DNA of 64,000 bases from Neorhizobium sp. NCHU2750. GTDB taxonomy: Bacteria > Pseudomonadota > Alphaproteobacteria > Rhizobiales > Rhizobiaceae. The notes under the pieces are model-generated. The model was not told where the DNA came from. It ran no database searches and worked only from the letters and a program-made list of their open reading frames with translations. The position numbers and the translations under genes were made by a program. Location: positions 62,001-126,000 of the forward strand of contig NZ_CP030832.1 of NCBI RefSeq assembly GCF_003597675.1, read 5' to 3'. Positions within the stretch are counted from its first letter, which is position 1. Every line of letters starts with the position of its first letter. Shown piece by piece: positions 17,306 through 26,470 of the stretch.

Positions 17306-18055
17306 ATGTCGGCTGTGCGGGCGATAGCGATCTCTGAACTGCGTGAACGCATAGCCGCCATGGAGGGCGGCCTGGCGAAGCAGAAGGTATGCCTGCCATT
17401 TGGAGTGCCGGACATCGATGCTCATCTGCCCGGAGGCGGGCTCGCTTATGGTGCGCTGCACGAGTTCGCAGGCGGTGGATCGGGCACGGTCGATGGAGCG
17501 GCTGCAGCCCTCTTCGCAGCTGGGGTCGCCGCGCGGACGAGAGGGCCGGTGGTCTGGTGCCTGACGAGGCCAGACCTGTTCTTTCCAGCACTCGCTCAGG
17601 TCGGTCTGCATCCGAGCCGAGTTGTCTTCGTGGAAGCGGGCAAGGAAGAGGAGGTGCTCGCATCAATGGAAGAGGCGCTGTCATATGGGGGTCTCGGTGT
17701 CGTCGTCGGAGAGCTCGTCCGCCTGCCGATGGTCGCCTCCCGTCGTCTGCAACTCGCTGCTGAGCGAACGGGGACGATGGCTATCGTGGTGAGACGCTGG
17801 CGTCGGCAGACGGAGGCGTCGGATTTCGGCCAGCCGACCGCGGCCACGACGCGTTGGAGGGTCAGCGTCCTTCCGTCCGAGACGCTGCCCGTTCCGGGCG
17901 TCGGCCGGGCGCGGTGGTTTCTCGAGCTAATGAGAGTAAAGGCGGGGGAATGTGCTGAGTTTTGCGTAGGAGCATGTGATGGGCAGGGTCGTATCGATAT
18001 ATCTTCCGGATCTGCCAACGGATCGAATACGGCGCGACGATCCGTCAATTCCTGA
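17306..18055 (+). CDS. imuA: ImuA, mutasome accessory protein (RecA-like fold)
   Basis: A 249-residue protein of the ImuA/SulA-like branch of RecA homologues. It has LPFGVPDIDAHLPGGGLAYGALHEF, where RecA carries its Walker A region, and GLGVVVGELVRLP in the Walker B region. It acts with ImuB and DnaE2 in error-prone translesion synthesis during the SOS response. It overlaps imuB by 80 nt and is preceded by a LexA box. Confidence 0.93.
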   Translation: MSAVRAIAISELRERIAAMEGGLAKQKVCLPFGVPDIDAHLPGGGLAYGALHEFAGGGSGTVDGAAAALFAAGVAARTRGPVVWCLTRPDLFFPALAQVGLHPSRVVFVEAGKEEEVLASMEEALSYGGLGVVVGELVRLPMVASRRLQLAAERTGTMAIVVRRWRRQTEASDFGQPTAATTRWRVSVLPSETLPVPGVGRARWFLELMRVKAGECAEFCVGACDGQGRIDISSGSANGSNTARRSVNS

Positions 18056-19490
18056 CGACCAGCCCATCGCCGTCGTCGCCCGGAGCGGTTCGAAGCGCTG
18101 GGTAGCGGCCTCTGACGCCGCCGCGAAGGCGGTGGGCGTGAAGGTCGGGATGCCGGCCGCCAAAGCACAGGCTCTCTTTCGCGACCTCATGCTCGTCGAT
18201 GCTGACCCTGCAGCGGATGCCCGAGCGCTGGAGCTCATCGCACTGTGGGCGCTCCGGCACTATTCGCCGATCGTCGCGGTGGACGGTACGGACGGCCTCG
18301 TCCTCGACACAGAAGGTGCTGATCACCTGCAGGGCGGGGAACTTCGGATGGTGACCACCATGTTCAATTCTTTCCACGGCAAGAAGCTCAAAGCCCGCAT
18401 CGCTATAGCCGATAGCTGGGGTGCGGCCCACGCGTGCGCCCGAGCGATCAAGCGCGAGACCGTCATCGTTCCACCGACCGAGACATTCCGGGCTGTCGAG
18501 AAGCTGCCGATCTCGTTGCTGCGGTTGCCGGAAAAAGTCGTCGCTGACCTCCGAGTTCTTGGTTTCCAAACCATCGGAGAGCTGTCGAACACTCCGCGCG
18601 CGCCGCTCGCCCTGCGCTTCGGGCCCGAAGTCGGGCGTCGCATCGACCAGACCCGTGGCACCATGGCAGAACCGATCGATCCCATCCGAACCGCCGAGAT
18701 GGTCGAAGTCTCCCGCAATTTCCAGGAACCGATCGGCTCGGCTGAGACAATCAACAAATACGTAGGCCGCCTGGTGGTCCAGCTCGTCGCCGAACTCGAG
18801 ACGCGGGGACTGGGCGTCCGACGCACCGATCTCTTCGTCGAGAAGGTCGACAATACCCGCCAGGTTATCCGCGCCGGAACCGCCAAGCCCGCCCGCGACA
18901 TCGCGTGGCTGACCAAGCTCTTCCGCGACCGCACCGAGAAGATCGAGCCGGGTTTCGGCATCGAAAAGCTGACCCTCGTCGCTGCGGCCGCCGAGCCGCT
19001 CGAAGAAGAGCAGCGCGCGTCCTTGCTCATAGAAGAAAAAATAAAGGACATCACTCCGTTGATCGACATCTTCGGCAACCGTGGCCAGCGCGTGTACCGT
19101 CTCGCTCCTGTCGCGTCCGACGTTCCGGAGCGCAGCGTCCATCGCATCTCCGCCGTCGCCGACGTCGCTGAGGAAAGCTGGGTCGGGCACTGGCGTCGTC
19201 CCGTCCGGCTGCTCGCGCGCCCGGATCAGATCGAGGCCATCGCGCTACTGCCCGACCACCCGCCGCGCGCCATTGTCTGGCGTGGCAATCGCCACAAGGT
19301 CGTCCGAGCCGACGGGCCGGAACGCATCTTCGGCGAATGGTGGCGCAGGCCCGCGGAGCTGGAGGCCGTGAGGGATTATTTCACGATCGAGAACGACCAC
19401 GGCGAGCGCTTCTGGATCTACAGGGCCGGCGACGGCGTCGATCCGGAGACCGGAAGCCATCGCTGGTTCATGCACGGGATATTTGCATGA
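17976..19490 (+). CDS. imuB: ImuB, Y-family polymerase-like mutasome hub
   Basis: A 504-residue DinB-related protein beginning [17 protein letters not shown]. The palm, fingers and little-finger regions are recognisable, but the catalytic acidic pairs of true Y-family polymerases do not appear at the usual places. That is normal for ImuB, which bridges the beta clamp, ImuA and DnaE2. Its stop overlaps the dnaE2 start (ATGA at 19487-19490), so translation is coupled. Confidence 0.93.
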   Translation: MMGRVVSIYLPDLPTDRIRRDDPSIPDDQPIAVVARSGSKRWVAASDAAAKAVGVKVGMPAAKAQALFRDLMLVDADPAADARALELIALWALRHYSPIVAVDGTDGLVLDTEGADHLQGGELRMVTTMFNSFHGKKLKARIAIADSWGAAHACARAIKRETVIVPPTETFRAVEKLPISLLRLPEKVVADLRVLGFQTIGELSNTPRAPLALRFGPEVGRRIDQTRGTMAEPIDPIRTAEMVEVSRNFQEPIGSAETINKYVGRLVVQLVAELETRGLGVRRTDLFVEKVDNTRQVIRAGTAKPARDIAWLTKLFRDRTEKIEPGFGIEKLTLVAAAAEPLEEEQRASLLIEEKIKDITPLIDIFGNRGQRVYRLAPVASDVPERSVHRISAVADVAEESWVGHWRRPVRLLARPDQIEAIALLPDHPPRAIVWRGNRHKVVRADGPERIFGEWWRRPAELEAVRDYFTIENDHGERFWIYRAGDGVDPETGSHRWFMHGIFA

Positions 19491-22400
19491 GGTACGCCGA
19501 ACTCCAGACCACGACCCATTTCTCTTTCCTGCGCGGCGCGTCTTCGGCGGACGAACTGTTCGCGACCGCCAAGGAGCTCGGGATCGAAGCGCTGGGCGTC
19601 GTCGACCGCAACTCGCTCGCCGGGATCGTCCGGGCGCTCGAGGCGTCGCGCGCGACCGGCCTTCGCCTCGTCGTCGGATGCCGGCTCGATCTTCAGGACG
19701 GCATGTCGATCCTCGTCTATCCCACGGACAAGGCGGCATACTCCCGCCTGACGCGTCTGATAACACTCGGCAAGCGCAGGGGCGGGAAGAACAACTGCAT
19801 CTTGCACTTCGACGATCTTCCACTCTACGCCGAGGGACTCATCGGCATCCTCATTCCGGACCTGCCCGACGATGCTTGCGCCGTCCAGCTCCGGCGGATG
19901 AAGGACGTGTTCGCAGACCGGGCTTACGTCTCGCTCTGTCTCCGGCGTCGGCCAAACGACCAGATGCGGCTCCACGAGCTGTCGAACATGGCGTCTCGTT
20001 ACAAGGTGAAGACGGTCGTCACCAACGATGTCCTGTTCCATGAGCCCGGCAGGCGTCAGCTTCAGGACATCGTCACCTGCATCCGCGAGGGCACGACGAT
20101 CGACGATGTCGGGTTCGAGCGCGAGCGGTTCGCCGACCGTTACCTCAAGCCTCCGCAGGAGATGGAACGGCTGTTCCCACGCTGTCCGGAGGCGCTCGCC
20201 CGCACGATGGAGATCGTCGATCGCTGCAGGTTCTCGCTCGAGGAGCTGACCTACGAATACCCAGAAGAAGCAATCGTCGACGGCATGAGCCCCCAACAAT
20301 CGCTCGAGCACTACGTTCGGGAATGCATCCCCGACCGATATCCGGAGGGACTGCCGCAGAAGGTGCTCCGATCCGTCCGGCACGAGCTCGACCTTATCAA
20401 AGAGATGGACTACGCGCCCTACTTCTTGACGGTCTTCAGCATCGTCAAGTTCGCGCGCAGTCAGGGTATCCTCTGCCAGGGCCGTGGCTCCGCGGCGAAT
20501 AGCGCTATCTGCTACATCCTCGGCATCACGAGCATCGACCCGGAGACGAACGACTTGTTGTTTGAGCGTTTTGTGTCGAAAGAGCGCAACGAACCGCCTG
20601 ACATCGACGTGGATTTTGAACATGCCCGACGCGAGGAGGTTATCCAATGGATCTACCGAACCTATGGACGCGACCGGGCGGCGCTCGTCTGCACCGTCAC
20701 AAGATACCGCGCAAAGGGCGCGATCCACGACGTCGGCAAGGCGATGGGACTGCCTGAGGACGTCACGAAGGCGCTGTCATCCGGACTATGGTCCTGGAGC
20801 GAGGAAATCACCGAGAAGAACGTCACCGACCTCAACCTCAACCCGGATGACTACCGTCTGGTGATGACGCTCCGGCTGGCCCGCGAACTCATGGGCGCGC
20901 CCCGGCATCTCGGGCAGCACGTCGGTGGCTTCGTTCTGACCCGCTCTCGCCTCGACGACCTCGTTCCGATCGAGCCGGCACGGATGGAAGACCGGCAGGT
21001 TATCGAGTGGGATAAGGACGACGTCGAAGCCCTGAAGATGATGAAGGTCGACGTTCTCGCGCTCGGCATGCTGACGTGCATGCAGAAGGCCTTCGATCTT
21101 ATCCGCGAGCACAAGGGCGAGGATCTGGACCTTGCCAAGGTGAAGCAGGAGGACGCAGCGACATATGCCATGATCCGGAAGGCGGACACCTTGGGGACCT
21201 TCCAGGTCGAAAGCCGGGCGCAGATGTCGATGCTGCCACGCCTCAAGCCGCGCACCTTCTATGATTTGGTCGTCCAGGTCGCCATCGTTCGTCCGGGGCC
21301 GATACAGGGCGACATGGTGCATCCATACCTTCGACGCCGCGAGGGCAAGGAAAAGATCGAATACCCGACGCCGGAATTGGAGGCCGTTCTTGGTAAGACC
21401 CTCGGCGTGCCGCTTTTTCAAGAGTCCGCGATGAAGGTGGCGATGGTCTGCGCAGGATTTACGGGCGGCGAGGCCGATCAGCTCCGCAAGAGCATGGCGA
21501 CCTTTAAATTCACGGGCGGGGTCTCGCGCTTCCAGACGAAGCTGGTCGAGGGCATGGTCAACAACGGCTACACAAGGAAGTTTGCCGAACGGACGTTCAA
21601 GCAGCTCGAGGGGTTCGGGTCCTACGGCTTCCCGGAATCCCACGCGGCGTCCTTCGCGCTAATCGCCTATGCGAGCTGCTACATCAAGTGCCACTTCCCG
21701 GACGCATTCTGCGCTGCTCTCGTCAACAGCCAGCCGATGGGTTTCTACGCGGTCGCACAGATCGTCGACTGCGCGAAGAGGCATGGTGTCGAGATCCGTC
21801 CGGTGTCGGTCGCCCACTCCCGCTGGGACTGCACGCTCGAGTCCGTTCCAGGCACGGATCGCCATGCCGTCCGTCTGGGAATGCGGCTCGTAAAAGGGCT
21901 GGCCACCCTCGACGCCGCGAAGATCGTCGCCGCCCGCTTGGAACGGGACTTCGAATCCGTCGACGATGTCTGGCGACGATCCGGAGTGCCGGCCGAGGCC
22001 CTGACACAGCTCGCGGAGGCCGACGCCTTCAGGCCCGCCTTCGGTCTTGAGCGTCGCGATGCGTTGTGGGCCATCAAGGCCCTCAGGGACGAGCCCCTGC
22101 CGTTGTTCGCGGCCGCTGCCGAACGCGAGCAGAAGGCCGTCGCCGAGCAGAACGAGCCAGAAGTCGAGCTTCGACAGATGACCGAAGGCCACAACGTGAT
22201 CGAAGATTACCAGCATGCCGGGCTGACACTCCGACAGCACCCGGTCGCCTTCTTGCGAAGTGATCTGGAAGCGCGCCGTATCGTGACGTGCGGGGACGCG
22301 ATGAACGGAAAGGACGGCCGCTTCATGATGATCGCTGGCCTCGTCCTCGTGCGCCAGAAGCCGGGTTCCGCGAAGGGGGTCATGTTCCTGACCGTTGAAG

Positions 22401-22744
22401 ATGAGACCGGACCAGCGAATGTCGTTGTCTGGCCGACGCTGTTCGAGAAGCAGCGGCGGATCGTCCTCGGAGCGAGCATGATGGGGATCCATGGCAAGAT
22501 CCAGAGGGAAGGCGAGGTCGTCCATCTCATCGCGCGGCAACTCTACGATCTGTCAGGCGACTTGGCTGCGCTGGGCGACCGCGACCTCGACGTCAAGATA
22601 CCAACCGGCAGGGGAGATGAGTTTGCCCACGGATCGCCTGGGAGCGGAGACCACCGTGATCGAGCTGCGGTAAAGACGAGAGATATCTTCATTCCGGACC
22701 TGCACATCGAAACCCTTAAAGTGAAGGCAAGGAATTTTCACTGA
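19487..22744 (+). CDS. dnaE2: Error-prone DNA polymerase III alpha subunit DnaE2
   Basis: A C-family polymerase of 1085 residues, the normal size for DnaE2/ImuC. The N-terminal PHP domain begins [18 protein letters not shown]. The polymerase core includes [21 protein letters not shown] and [25 protein letters not shown]. The C-terminal part contains an OB-like fold ([16 protein letters not shown]). It carries out the mutagenic extension step in SOS translesion synthesis. The start at 19487 is fixed by the ATGA overlap with imuB; the frame is open further upstream. Confidence 0.96.
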   Translation: MRYAELQTTTHFSFLRGASSADELFATAKELGIEALGVVDRNSLAGIVRALEASRATGLRLVVGCRLDLQDGMSILVYPTDKAAYSRLTRLITLGKRRGGKNNCILHFDDLPLYAEGLIGILIPDLPDDACAVQLRRMKDVFADRAYVSLCLRRRPNDQMRLHELSNMASRYKVKTVVTNDVLFHEPGRRQLQDIVTCIREGTTIDDVGFERERFADRYLKPPQEMERLFPRCPEALARTMEIVDRCRFSLEELTYEYPEEAIVDGMSPQQSLEHYVRECIPDRYPEGLPQKVLRSVRHELDLIKEMDYAPYFLTVFSIVKFARSQGILCQGRGSAANSAICYILGITSIDPETNDLLFERFVSKERNEPPDIDVDFEHARREEVIQWIYRTYGRDRAALVCTVTRYRAKGAIHDVGKAMGLPEDVTKALSSGLWSWSEEITEKNVTDLNLNPDDYRLVMTLRLARELMGAPRHLGQHVGGFVLTRSRLDDLVPIEPARMEDRQVIEWDKDDVEALKMMKVDVLALGMLTCMQKAFDLIREHKGEDLDLAKVKQEDAATYAMIRKADTLGTFQVESRAQMSMLPRLKPRTFYDLVVQVAIVRPGPIQGDMVHPYLRRREGKEKIEYPTPELEAVLGKTLGVPLFQESAMKVAMVCAGFTGGEADQLRKSMATFKFTGGVSRFQTKLVEGMVNNGYTRKFAERTFKQLEGFGSYGFPESHAASFALIAYASCYIKCHFPDAFCAALVNSQPMGFYAVAQIVDCAKRHGVEIRPVSVAHSRWDCTLESVPGTDRHAVRLGMRLVKGLATLDAAKIVAARLERDFESVDDVWRRSGVPAEALTQLAEADAFRPAFGLERRDALWAIKALRDEPLPLFAAAAEREQKAVAEQNEPEVELRQMTEGHNVIEDYQHAGLTLRQHPVAFLRSDLEARRIVTCGDAMNGKDGRFMMIAGLVLVRQKPGSAKGVMFLTVEDETGPANVVVWPTLFEKQRRIVLGASMMGIHGKIQREGEVVHLIARQLYDLSGDLAALGDRDLDVKIPTGRGDEFAHGSPGSGDHRDRAAVKTRDIFIPDLHIETLKVKARNFH

Positions 22745-22810
22745 CTTTGCCAAATCTCAAGACGGAACTACACATTGTCCGATCGCGTGGCAATCTAGCC
22801 GTGATCACGA

Positions 22811-22835
22811 GGAACCGACAGCCTACACGTGCGTT
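22811..22835 (+). promoter_or_regulatory. EcfG/RpoE2-type promoter of a 49-residue gene
   Basis: GGAAC (22811-22815), 17 nt, GTT (22833-22835), 26 nt before the ATG at 22862. Confidence 0.75.
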
Positions 22836-22861
22836 ACCGCCTTCCAACAAGGGGGCATATG

Positions 22862-23011
22862 ATGAACGCACAGCTTTTCCGAACACGTTTCATGAAAGAA
22901 ATCGTCCTTCGCTGGCAGGCCCGTCAGCAGCGGCAGCATGAAGCTGCGCTTAAAGCTTTTCTTGAACAGGAGCGCCGGCTGGCCGAAGTGCTCGAGGCAT
23001 CGAAAGCTTAA
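22862..23011 (+). CDS. Small helical basic protein (49 residues)
   Basis: Starts MNAQLFRTRFMKEIVLRWQ and continues as one long, charged amphipathic helix ending LAEVLEASKA; a coiled coil is likely. A strong ribosome site (GGGGG, 6 nt spacing), a canonical EcfG-type promoter and a clear terminator frame it as a single-gene transcript. The family is not recognised; its size and setting recall small stress-induced helical proteins. Confidence 0.75.
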   Translation: MNAQLFRTRFMKEIVLRWQARQQRQHEAALKAFLEQERRLAEVLEASKA

Positions 23012-23015
23012 AAGA

Positions 23016-23043
23016 AAAAGCCCCGAGATAAATCGGGGCTTTT
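23016..23043 (+). terminator. Bidirectional Rho-independent terminator
   Basis: Perfect 11-bp stem AAAAGCCCCGA / TCGGGGCTTTT with a 6-nt loop; A-rich on the left and T-rich on the right. It serves the convergent 49-residue and DUF982 genes. Confidence 0.9.
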
Positions 23044-23057
23044 CGGTTTTGAGACCG

Positions 23058-23318
23058 TTAGTTCCTGTGCTTCTCGAACTGCTTTCTCGCTTTAGCAGCT
23101 GCGGTCTCAAACGCGGCACGGGCTTCGTCAACCGTCTTATGACCCGCAAGCGCGCCACGGCAAGCACTACGCGCCTTCACATAATGCAGGTCCTGCTCTG
23201 CAGGCCAGCTATCAGTGAGATAGGCTAGTGCCTCAAACGGACCGGAAACTTCAGTTTTACCAGTTGAAGCGAATTTTACTTCGACCGGCGTACTCCAACG
23301 TGCGTCGGGACCAGACAT
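23058..23318 (-). CDS. DUF982-family protein
   Basis: A typical 86-residue rhizobial DUF982 protein. It has a beta-rich start (WSTPVEVKF), EALAYLTDSWP, KARSACRGALAG and the final helix EARAAFETAAAKARKQFE. The function is unknown; the family is expanded in Rhizobiales. A canonical EcfG-type promoter is 32 nt upstream, and the gene shares the terminator at 23016-23043 with its convergent neighbour. Confidence 0.88.
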   Translation of the reverse strand: MSGPDARWSTPVEVKFASTGKTEVSGPFEALAYLTDSWPAEQDLHYVKARSACRGALAGHKTVDEARAAFETAAAKARKQFEKHRN

Positions 23319-23350
23319 GCTCTTTCCTTCCGTACCATCAGCGGCACACC

Positions 23351-23375
23351 AACGCTTTCCAATAACCTAGGTTCC
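23351..23375 (-). promoter_or_regulatory. EcfG/RpoE2-type promoter of the DUF982 gene
   Basis: On the minus strand GGAAC (23375-23371), 17 nt, GTT (23353-23351). Confidence 0.75.
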
Positions 23376-23441
23376 GGTCATTGAGGCAATATTAGAAATC
23401 TCTAATTGTGCATAGCCGAGATAGTGTTTTTAGTGGTCACG

Positions 23442-23660
23442 TTAGGGGTGGGCGCGGAGTTTGTTCCGCTGGAAGGAATAGAATCCATCAAACCAAACGT
23501 CCATGCGCTCTGTCGTCTGATCGAACATATAGGGATTTGCGATGGCCTGAATGCCATCTCTGGCTGCCGTGTAGCCTTCATCAAAATATTGCCTGGCAAT
23601 GGTTCGAAGACCCTTTGGCCCTGGACTGTGCTGATCACGGCCATCCGGAATGACTGACAT
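23442..23660 (-). CDS. Small protein with ribosome-modulation-factor-like spacing (72 residues)
   Basis: Starts MSVIPDGRDQHSPGPKG at 23660 behind AAGGAG. The core ARQYFDEGYTAARDGI, then NPY, and later VWFDGFYSFQRNK, has the pattern of RMF-like small proteins (Y..G..A...G....NPY......W..G). That resemblance is from memory and weak. A GGAAA-N16-GTT element upstream is only a poor match to the stress promoter. Confidence 0.65.
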   Translation of the reverse strand: MSVIPDGRDQHSPGPKGLRTIARQYFDEGYTAARDGIQAIANPYMFDQTTERMDVWFDGFYSFQRNKLRAHP

Positions 23661-23838
23661 TATCAAATCTCCTTGCGACGCCACGGCATCTAGCGCGAGC
23701 AAACAGATAGAGAACCCTTTGACTGGATAATTTTCCAGATCTGCGCCTGGGCCAAAAGGGCCTTTATGCGAAGATACCTATGGTCGAATATACCCGCTGA
23801 AATGTGCAAGATATCACGGGATGCTCGTGATCATCCGG

Positions 23839-24492
23839 CTATCGTAGGAAACCATCGCTGTCGAACTCCTCCCAGCCACGGAGTTGTTGGGCGCGCTCGT
23901 CGATGGCGCGGTCATCCTTCTTTATAGCCTTCGGATTCTTCCTGAGCGAGCGCTCCACCTTCCTTTGATACGTGGCCTTCTCACGCTTAGCCGCTTTGGC
24001 TTCAGCATCTTCAACCCGCCATTCGTCGACAACGCCTCTGTCAAGAAGGTCCTCCACTACCTTTGGATCGAAGACATGAAAGGTGATCTGCCGGGCACGA
24101 CCGTTCAGTCGGACTGTCCTCGTTCCTGCGCTCGGAAGTCGTCCGTCCGCAAGCCAGCGGTGACGCTCGCTCGGCTTAATGACGAGGATGTCCTGGATTT
24201 CGCGCGGTATCACCGGAAGTGTCTCGGCTTCGTTCATCACCCCTGAGACTACACCTGCAGCAGCATTGAACGCGGTCTTCTCGCTGGCCCTCATCGCGAG
24301 AGTGAGCTCGTTGCCATCGAGGCTGATCGACTTTTTGGAAGCCGCCGGGAGGCGAGCCTGGATCTCGTGGAGGATACCTTTCGCGCGGACCGACGATCCC
24401 AAGGTCATCGCGGTCGACAAGGTCCACGTCCTGAACAGTTCGATGTCGCACTTTTTGTCTGTCTTCGGCATGCTCTTTAAATGGTGTGACAT
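23839..24492 (-). CDS. Hypothetical protein, possible DNA-binding (217 residues)
   Basis: Not recognised. The middle (VIPREIQDILVIKPSERHRWLADGRLPSAG, split in two parts by a Lys-Pro turn) could be a helix-turn-helix. It is followed by RTVRLNGRARQITFHVFDPKVVEDLL, which recalls the wing and recognition region of excisionase-like domains. The C-terminus is a long, strongly charged helix (AEAKAAKREKATYQRKVERSLRK). The start is uncertain: Met codons at 24492 and 24471 are both possible. It stands alone, leftward, between stress genes. Confidence 0.6.
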   Translation of the reverse strand: MSHHLKSMPKTDKKCDIELFRTWTLSTAMTLGSSVRAKGILHEIQARLPAASKKSISLDGNELTLAMRASEKTAFNAAAGVVSGVMNEAETLPVIPREIQDILVIKPSERHRWLADGRLPSAGTRTVRLNGRARQITFHVFDPKVVEDLLDRGVVDEWRVEDAEAKAAKREKATYQRKVERSLRKNPKAIKKDDRAIDERAQQLRGWEEFDSDGFLR

Positions 24493-24551
24493 CCCTCATG
24501 CGTCAACGAGCGAAAGGCGAGCGGCGTGGTCGCCAGCGCGCACTAAGCTCT

Positions 24552-24576
24552 GGAACCAAATCTGTCCGAGCGTGTT
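24552..24576 (+). promoter_or_regulatory. EcfG/RpoE2-type promoter of the exported-protein/YflT pair
   Basis: GGAAC (24552-24556), 17 nt, GTT (24574-24576), 44 nt before the ATG at 24621. Confidence 0.75.
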
Positions 24577-24620
24577 ACTTACTCGCATTCCAGCGAGGAT
24601 GCGGAAATTGGAGGAACACC

Positions 24621-24938
24621 ATGAAAAAACTAGCTTTTGTCGCCGCCGCCGCTCTCCTCTCGGCATCCGCCGCTTTTGCGCAGAGCGAGACCCCGAAGAC
24701 ATCGCAGACCACGCCAGCCATCTCCACTTCGGGTGAGCAGAACCCCGGTGCGCCCGTCGCAGGCAAGAACAGCTTCACCGAAGCTCAGGCGAAGTCGCGC
24801 ATCGAAGGGGCGGGCTACACCGACGTGTCCGGCCTGAAGCTTGATGACCAGGGCGTCTGGCGCGCGACCGGCACCAAGGACGGCAAGGCTGGAAACGTCT
24901 CTCTGGATTTCCAGGGCAACGTGACGATGGCCAAGTAA
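24621..24938 (+). CDS. Small exported protein with PepSY-like domain (105 residues)
   Basis: The signal peptide is MKKLAFVAAAALLSASAAFA, with cleavage after AFA. A low-complexity Thr/Ser/Pro segment follows, then a small domain (FTEAQAKSRIEGAGYTDVSGLKLDDQGVWRATG) that resembles one PepSY repeat. It is probably periplasmic. GGAGG is the ribosome site. The gene follows a canonical EcfG-type promoter and is 31 nt ahead of the YflT-like gene, so they form a two-gene stress operon. Confidence 0.85.
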   Translation: MKKLAFVAAAALLSASAAFAQSETPKTSQTTPAISTSGEQNPGAPVAGKNSFTEAQAKSRIEGAGYTDVSGLKLDDQGVWRATGTKDGKAGNVSLDFQGNVTMAK

Positions 24939-24969
24939 TCCACACCAACGATAAGAAGAGGAAACAACC

Positions 24970-25581
24970 ATGCAGACCGTAACAGGACTCTACGATTCCT
25001 ACGAAGACGCTCGCTCGACCGTCAAGGCACTGGAAGATGCCGGCGTTCCCTCGGATGACATCAGCATCGTCTATTACAAGGACGGCAAGGAAGAGGTAGA
25101 AGGCCAGGGCAACAACGCGGCCGAAGGCGCTGGCACTGGTGCCGGCATCGGTGCCGTCGCCGGTGGCGCGGGCGGCCTTCTCACTGGCCTCGGCATGATG
25201 GCGATCCCAGGCGTCGGCCCGGTCGTCGCGGCCGGCTGGCTTGCAGCGACGGCGGCAGGTGCAGTGGCAGGCGCGGTCGTGGGTGGTGCCGCAGGCGGCA
25301 TCGTCGGTGCGATGATCGAGTCCGGCGTGCCGGAAAAGGACGCTCATGTCTATGCCGAGGGCATCCGTCGCGGCGGTGCCGTTGTTGCCGCGAAGGTTGA
25401 GAGCGACAAGATCGCGACTGCGCAGACCATTCTCGATCGGTCGCGCCGTGTTGATCTTAACACCCGCCGTGAGGCTTACGCTACTGAAGGTTGGGCGCGC
25501 TTCGACGAAGCGGCGGACCCGTACACAGCCGATCAGATCGCTGCGGACCGTGGCCGTTATCGAACCGATCCGCGCATCTGA
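24970..25581 (+). CDS. General stress protein 17M/YflT-like protein with Gly/Ala-rich core
   Basis: 203 residues. The N-terminal YflT-type domain (TVTGLYDSYEDARSTVKALEDAG, DISIVYY) is followed by a very Gly/Ala-rich region (about 50-120) that could form two tightly packed hydrophobic helices, as in glycine-zipper proteins. Next is GVPEKDAHVYAEGIRRGGAVVAAKV, and then a polar tail. It probably lies in or at the inner membrane. It is the last gene before a strong terminator. Confidence 0.85.
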   Translation: MQTVTGLYDSYEDARSTVKALEDAGVPSDDISIVYYKDGKEEVEGQGNNAAEGAGTGAGIGAVAGGAGGLLTGLGMMAIPGVGPVVAAGWLAATAAGAVAGAVVGGAAGGIVGAMIESGVPEKDAHVYAEGIRRGGAVVAAKVESDKIATAQTILDRSRRVDLNTRREAYATEGWARFDEAADPYTADQIAADRGRYRTDPRI

Positions 25582-25608
25582 TGCCGTTGCATCATGAGTG
25601 AACTGAAC

Positions 25609-25638
25609 AGCGCCGCTTCGTCATGGAGCGGCGCTTTT
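25609..25638 (+). terminator. Rho-independent terminator
   Basis: Perfect 9-bp stem AGCGCCGCT / AGCGGCGCT with a 9-nt loop and a run of four T's, 28 nt after the YflT-like stop. Confidence 0.85.
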
Positions 25639-25682
25639 ACATTAAAGGGGCGAACTCGAGACCTTACCGTGGAGCAGGTCTT

Positions 25683-26144
25683 TCATTCGCTGCGGCTCAT
25701 GGGTCTCTCGCCGCCTGCAGGAAGACCGAACATTCCCCTGACCCAGTTTAGGAATGCACCGTAAGGGCGCCCAAGCACCAGCATCATCACCGTCGCTCCG
25801 ACTATGCCGGACAGAAGCCCGATACCACTTGCACCATTCACCGCGATGATGGCGGCGTAGATCGGCACCTGAAAGGTTACGAGCGCGACGCTGTCCCAAA
25901 GCGTGCGCGATAGTCGGCTGTCCGAGGCTCGACGCATCACCCAGTCGCGCCAGATTCCATAGGGGCGGGCGACCGGCACCATAAGGACCGCGCCAAGGAT
26001 ACGGGCATGGAGAACCTGGTCCCACTGCATCCCGGCCACGAACCGTTCGTTCAGAGCGCCTGTGGCCGTGAAGAACAACAGCAGCGCAACGGTATCGGCA
26101 AGGAACTCAAGCCGTCTATCGGTAGCTCGTGATAAATCGGTCAT
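25683..26144 (-). CDS. alaE: L-alanine exporter AlaE-family membrane protein
   Basis: A 153-residue inner-membrane protein with four hydrophobic segments. It follows the AlaE pattern closely: an N-terminal FLADTVALLLF, then RPYGIWRDWVMRRA, SVALVTFQVPIYAAI and GRPYGAFLNWVRGMFG. AlaE exports L-alanine in E. coli. It is the last gene of a leftward run, and its start overlaps the preceding stop by 4 nt. Confidence 0.85.
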   Translation of the reverse strand: MTDLSRATDRRLEFLADTVALLLFFTATGALNERFVAGMQWDQVLHARILGAVLMVPVARPYGIWRDWVMRRASDSRLSRTLWDSVALVTFQVPIYAAIIAVNGASGIGLLSGIVGATVMMLVLGRPYGAFLNWVRGMFGLPAGGERPMSRSE

Positions 26145-26470
26145 GGCTTGCCCGCCCCGTTCCGGGCTCGGATTGCGGGCGGCTCGTGGTTCAGTATCCG
26201 GAGGGTGCGGATCTGACCTGCGAGTGCAAGCAGGGCCTTGGACACGGTTTCGTCGGGCACCTCGATGATGTTGCGGGCGATGTCGACGACGACGCTTTCC
26301 AAAGCCTCGTCGAAAGGAGCGATCTTGCCGGTCTTCACGAGGAGACCGCGCATCGCTTCGGACACCGTGATCCCACGCTCGAGTAGATGTTGCCGCTCCT
26401 GCGCTGGCACCTGCTGTAGTCGGTTCGCCGCCCGGACAAAATCAGCAACTAGGTCGGTCGTCACCGTCAC
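26141..26470 (-). CDS. Hypothetical protein (109 residues)
   Basis: A soluble, mostly helical protein starting MTVTTDLVADFVRAANRLQQVP. It contains QERQHLLERGITVSEAMRGLL, which suggests a small folded domain, and FDEALESVVVDIARNIIEVPDETVSKALLAL. The family is not recognised. It overlaps both neighbours by 4 nt (SRAP before, alaE after), so the three are translated as a unit. Confidence 0.75.
   Translation of the reverse strand: MTVTTDLVADFVRAANRLQQVPAQERQHLLERGITVSEAMRGLLVKTGKIAPFDEALESVVVDIARNIIEVPDETVSKALLALAGQIRTLRILNHEPPAIRARNGAGKP

Noticed and set aside
18045..19190. Long antisense ORF (381 codons) opposite imuB
   Set aside because: Mirrors the reading frame of imuB in GC-rich DNA; no family character and no ribosome site.
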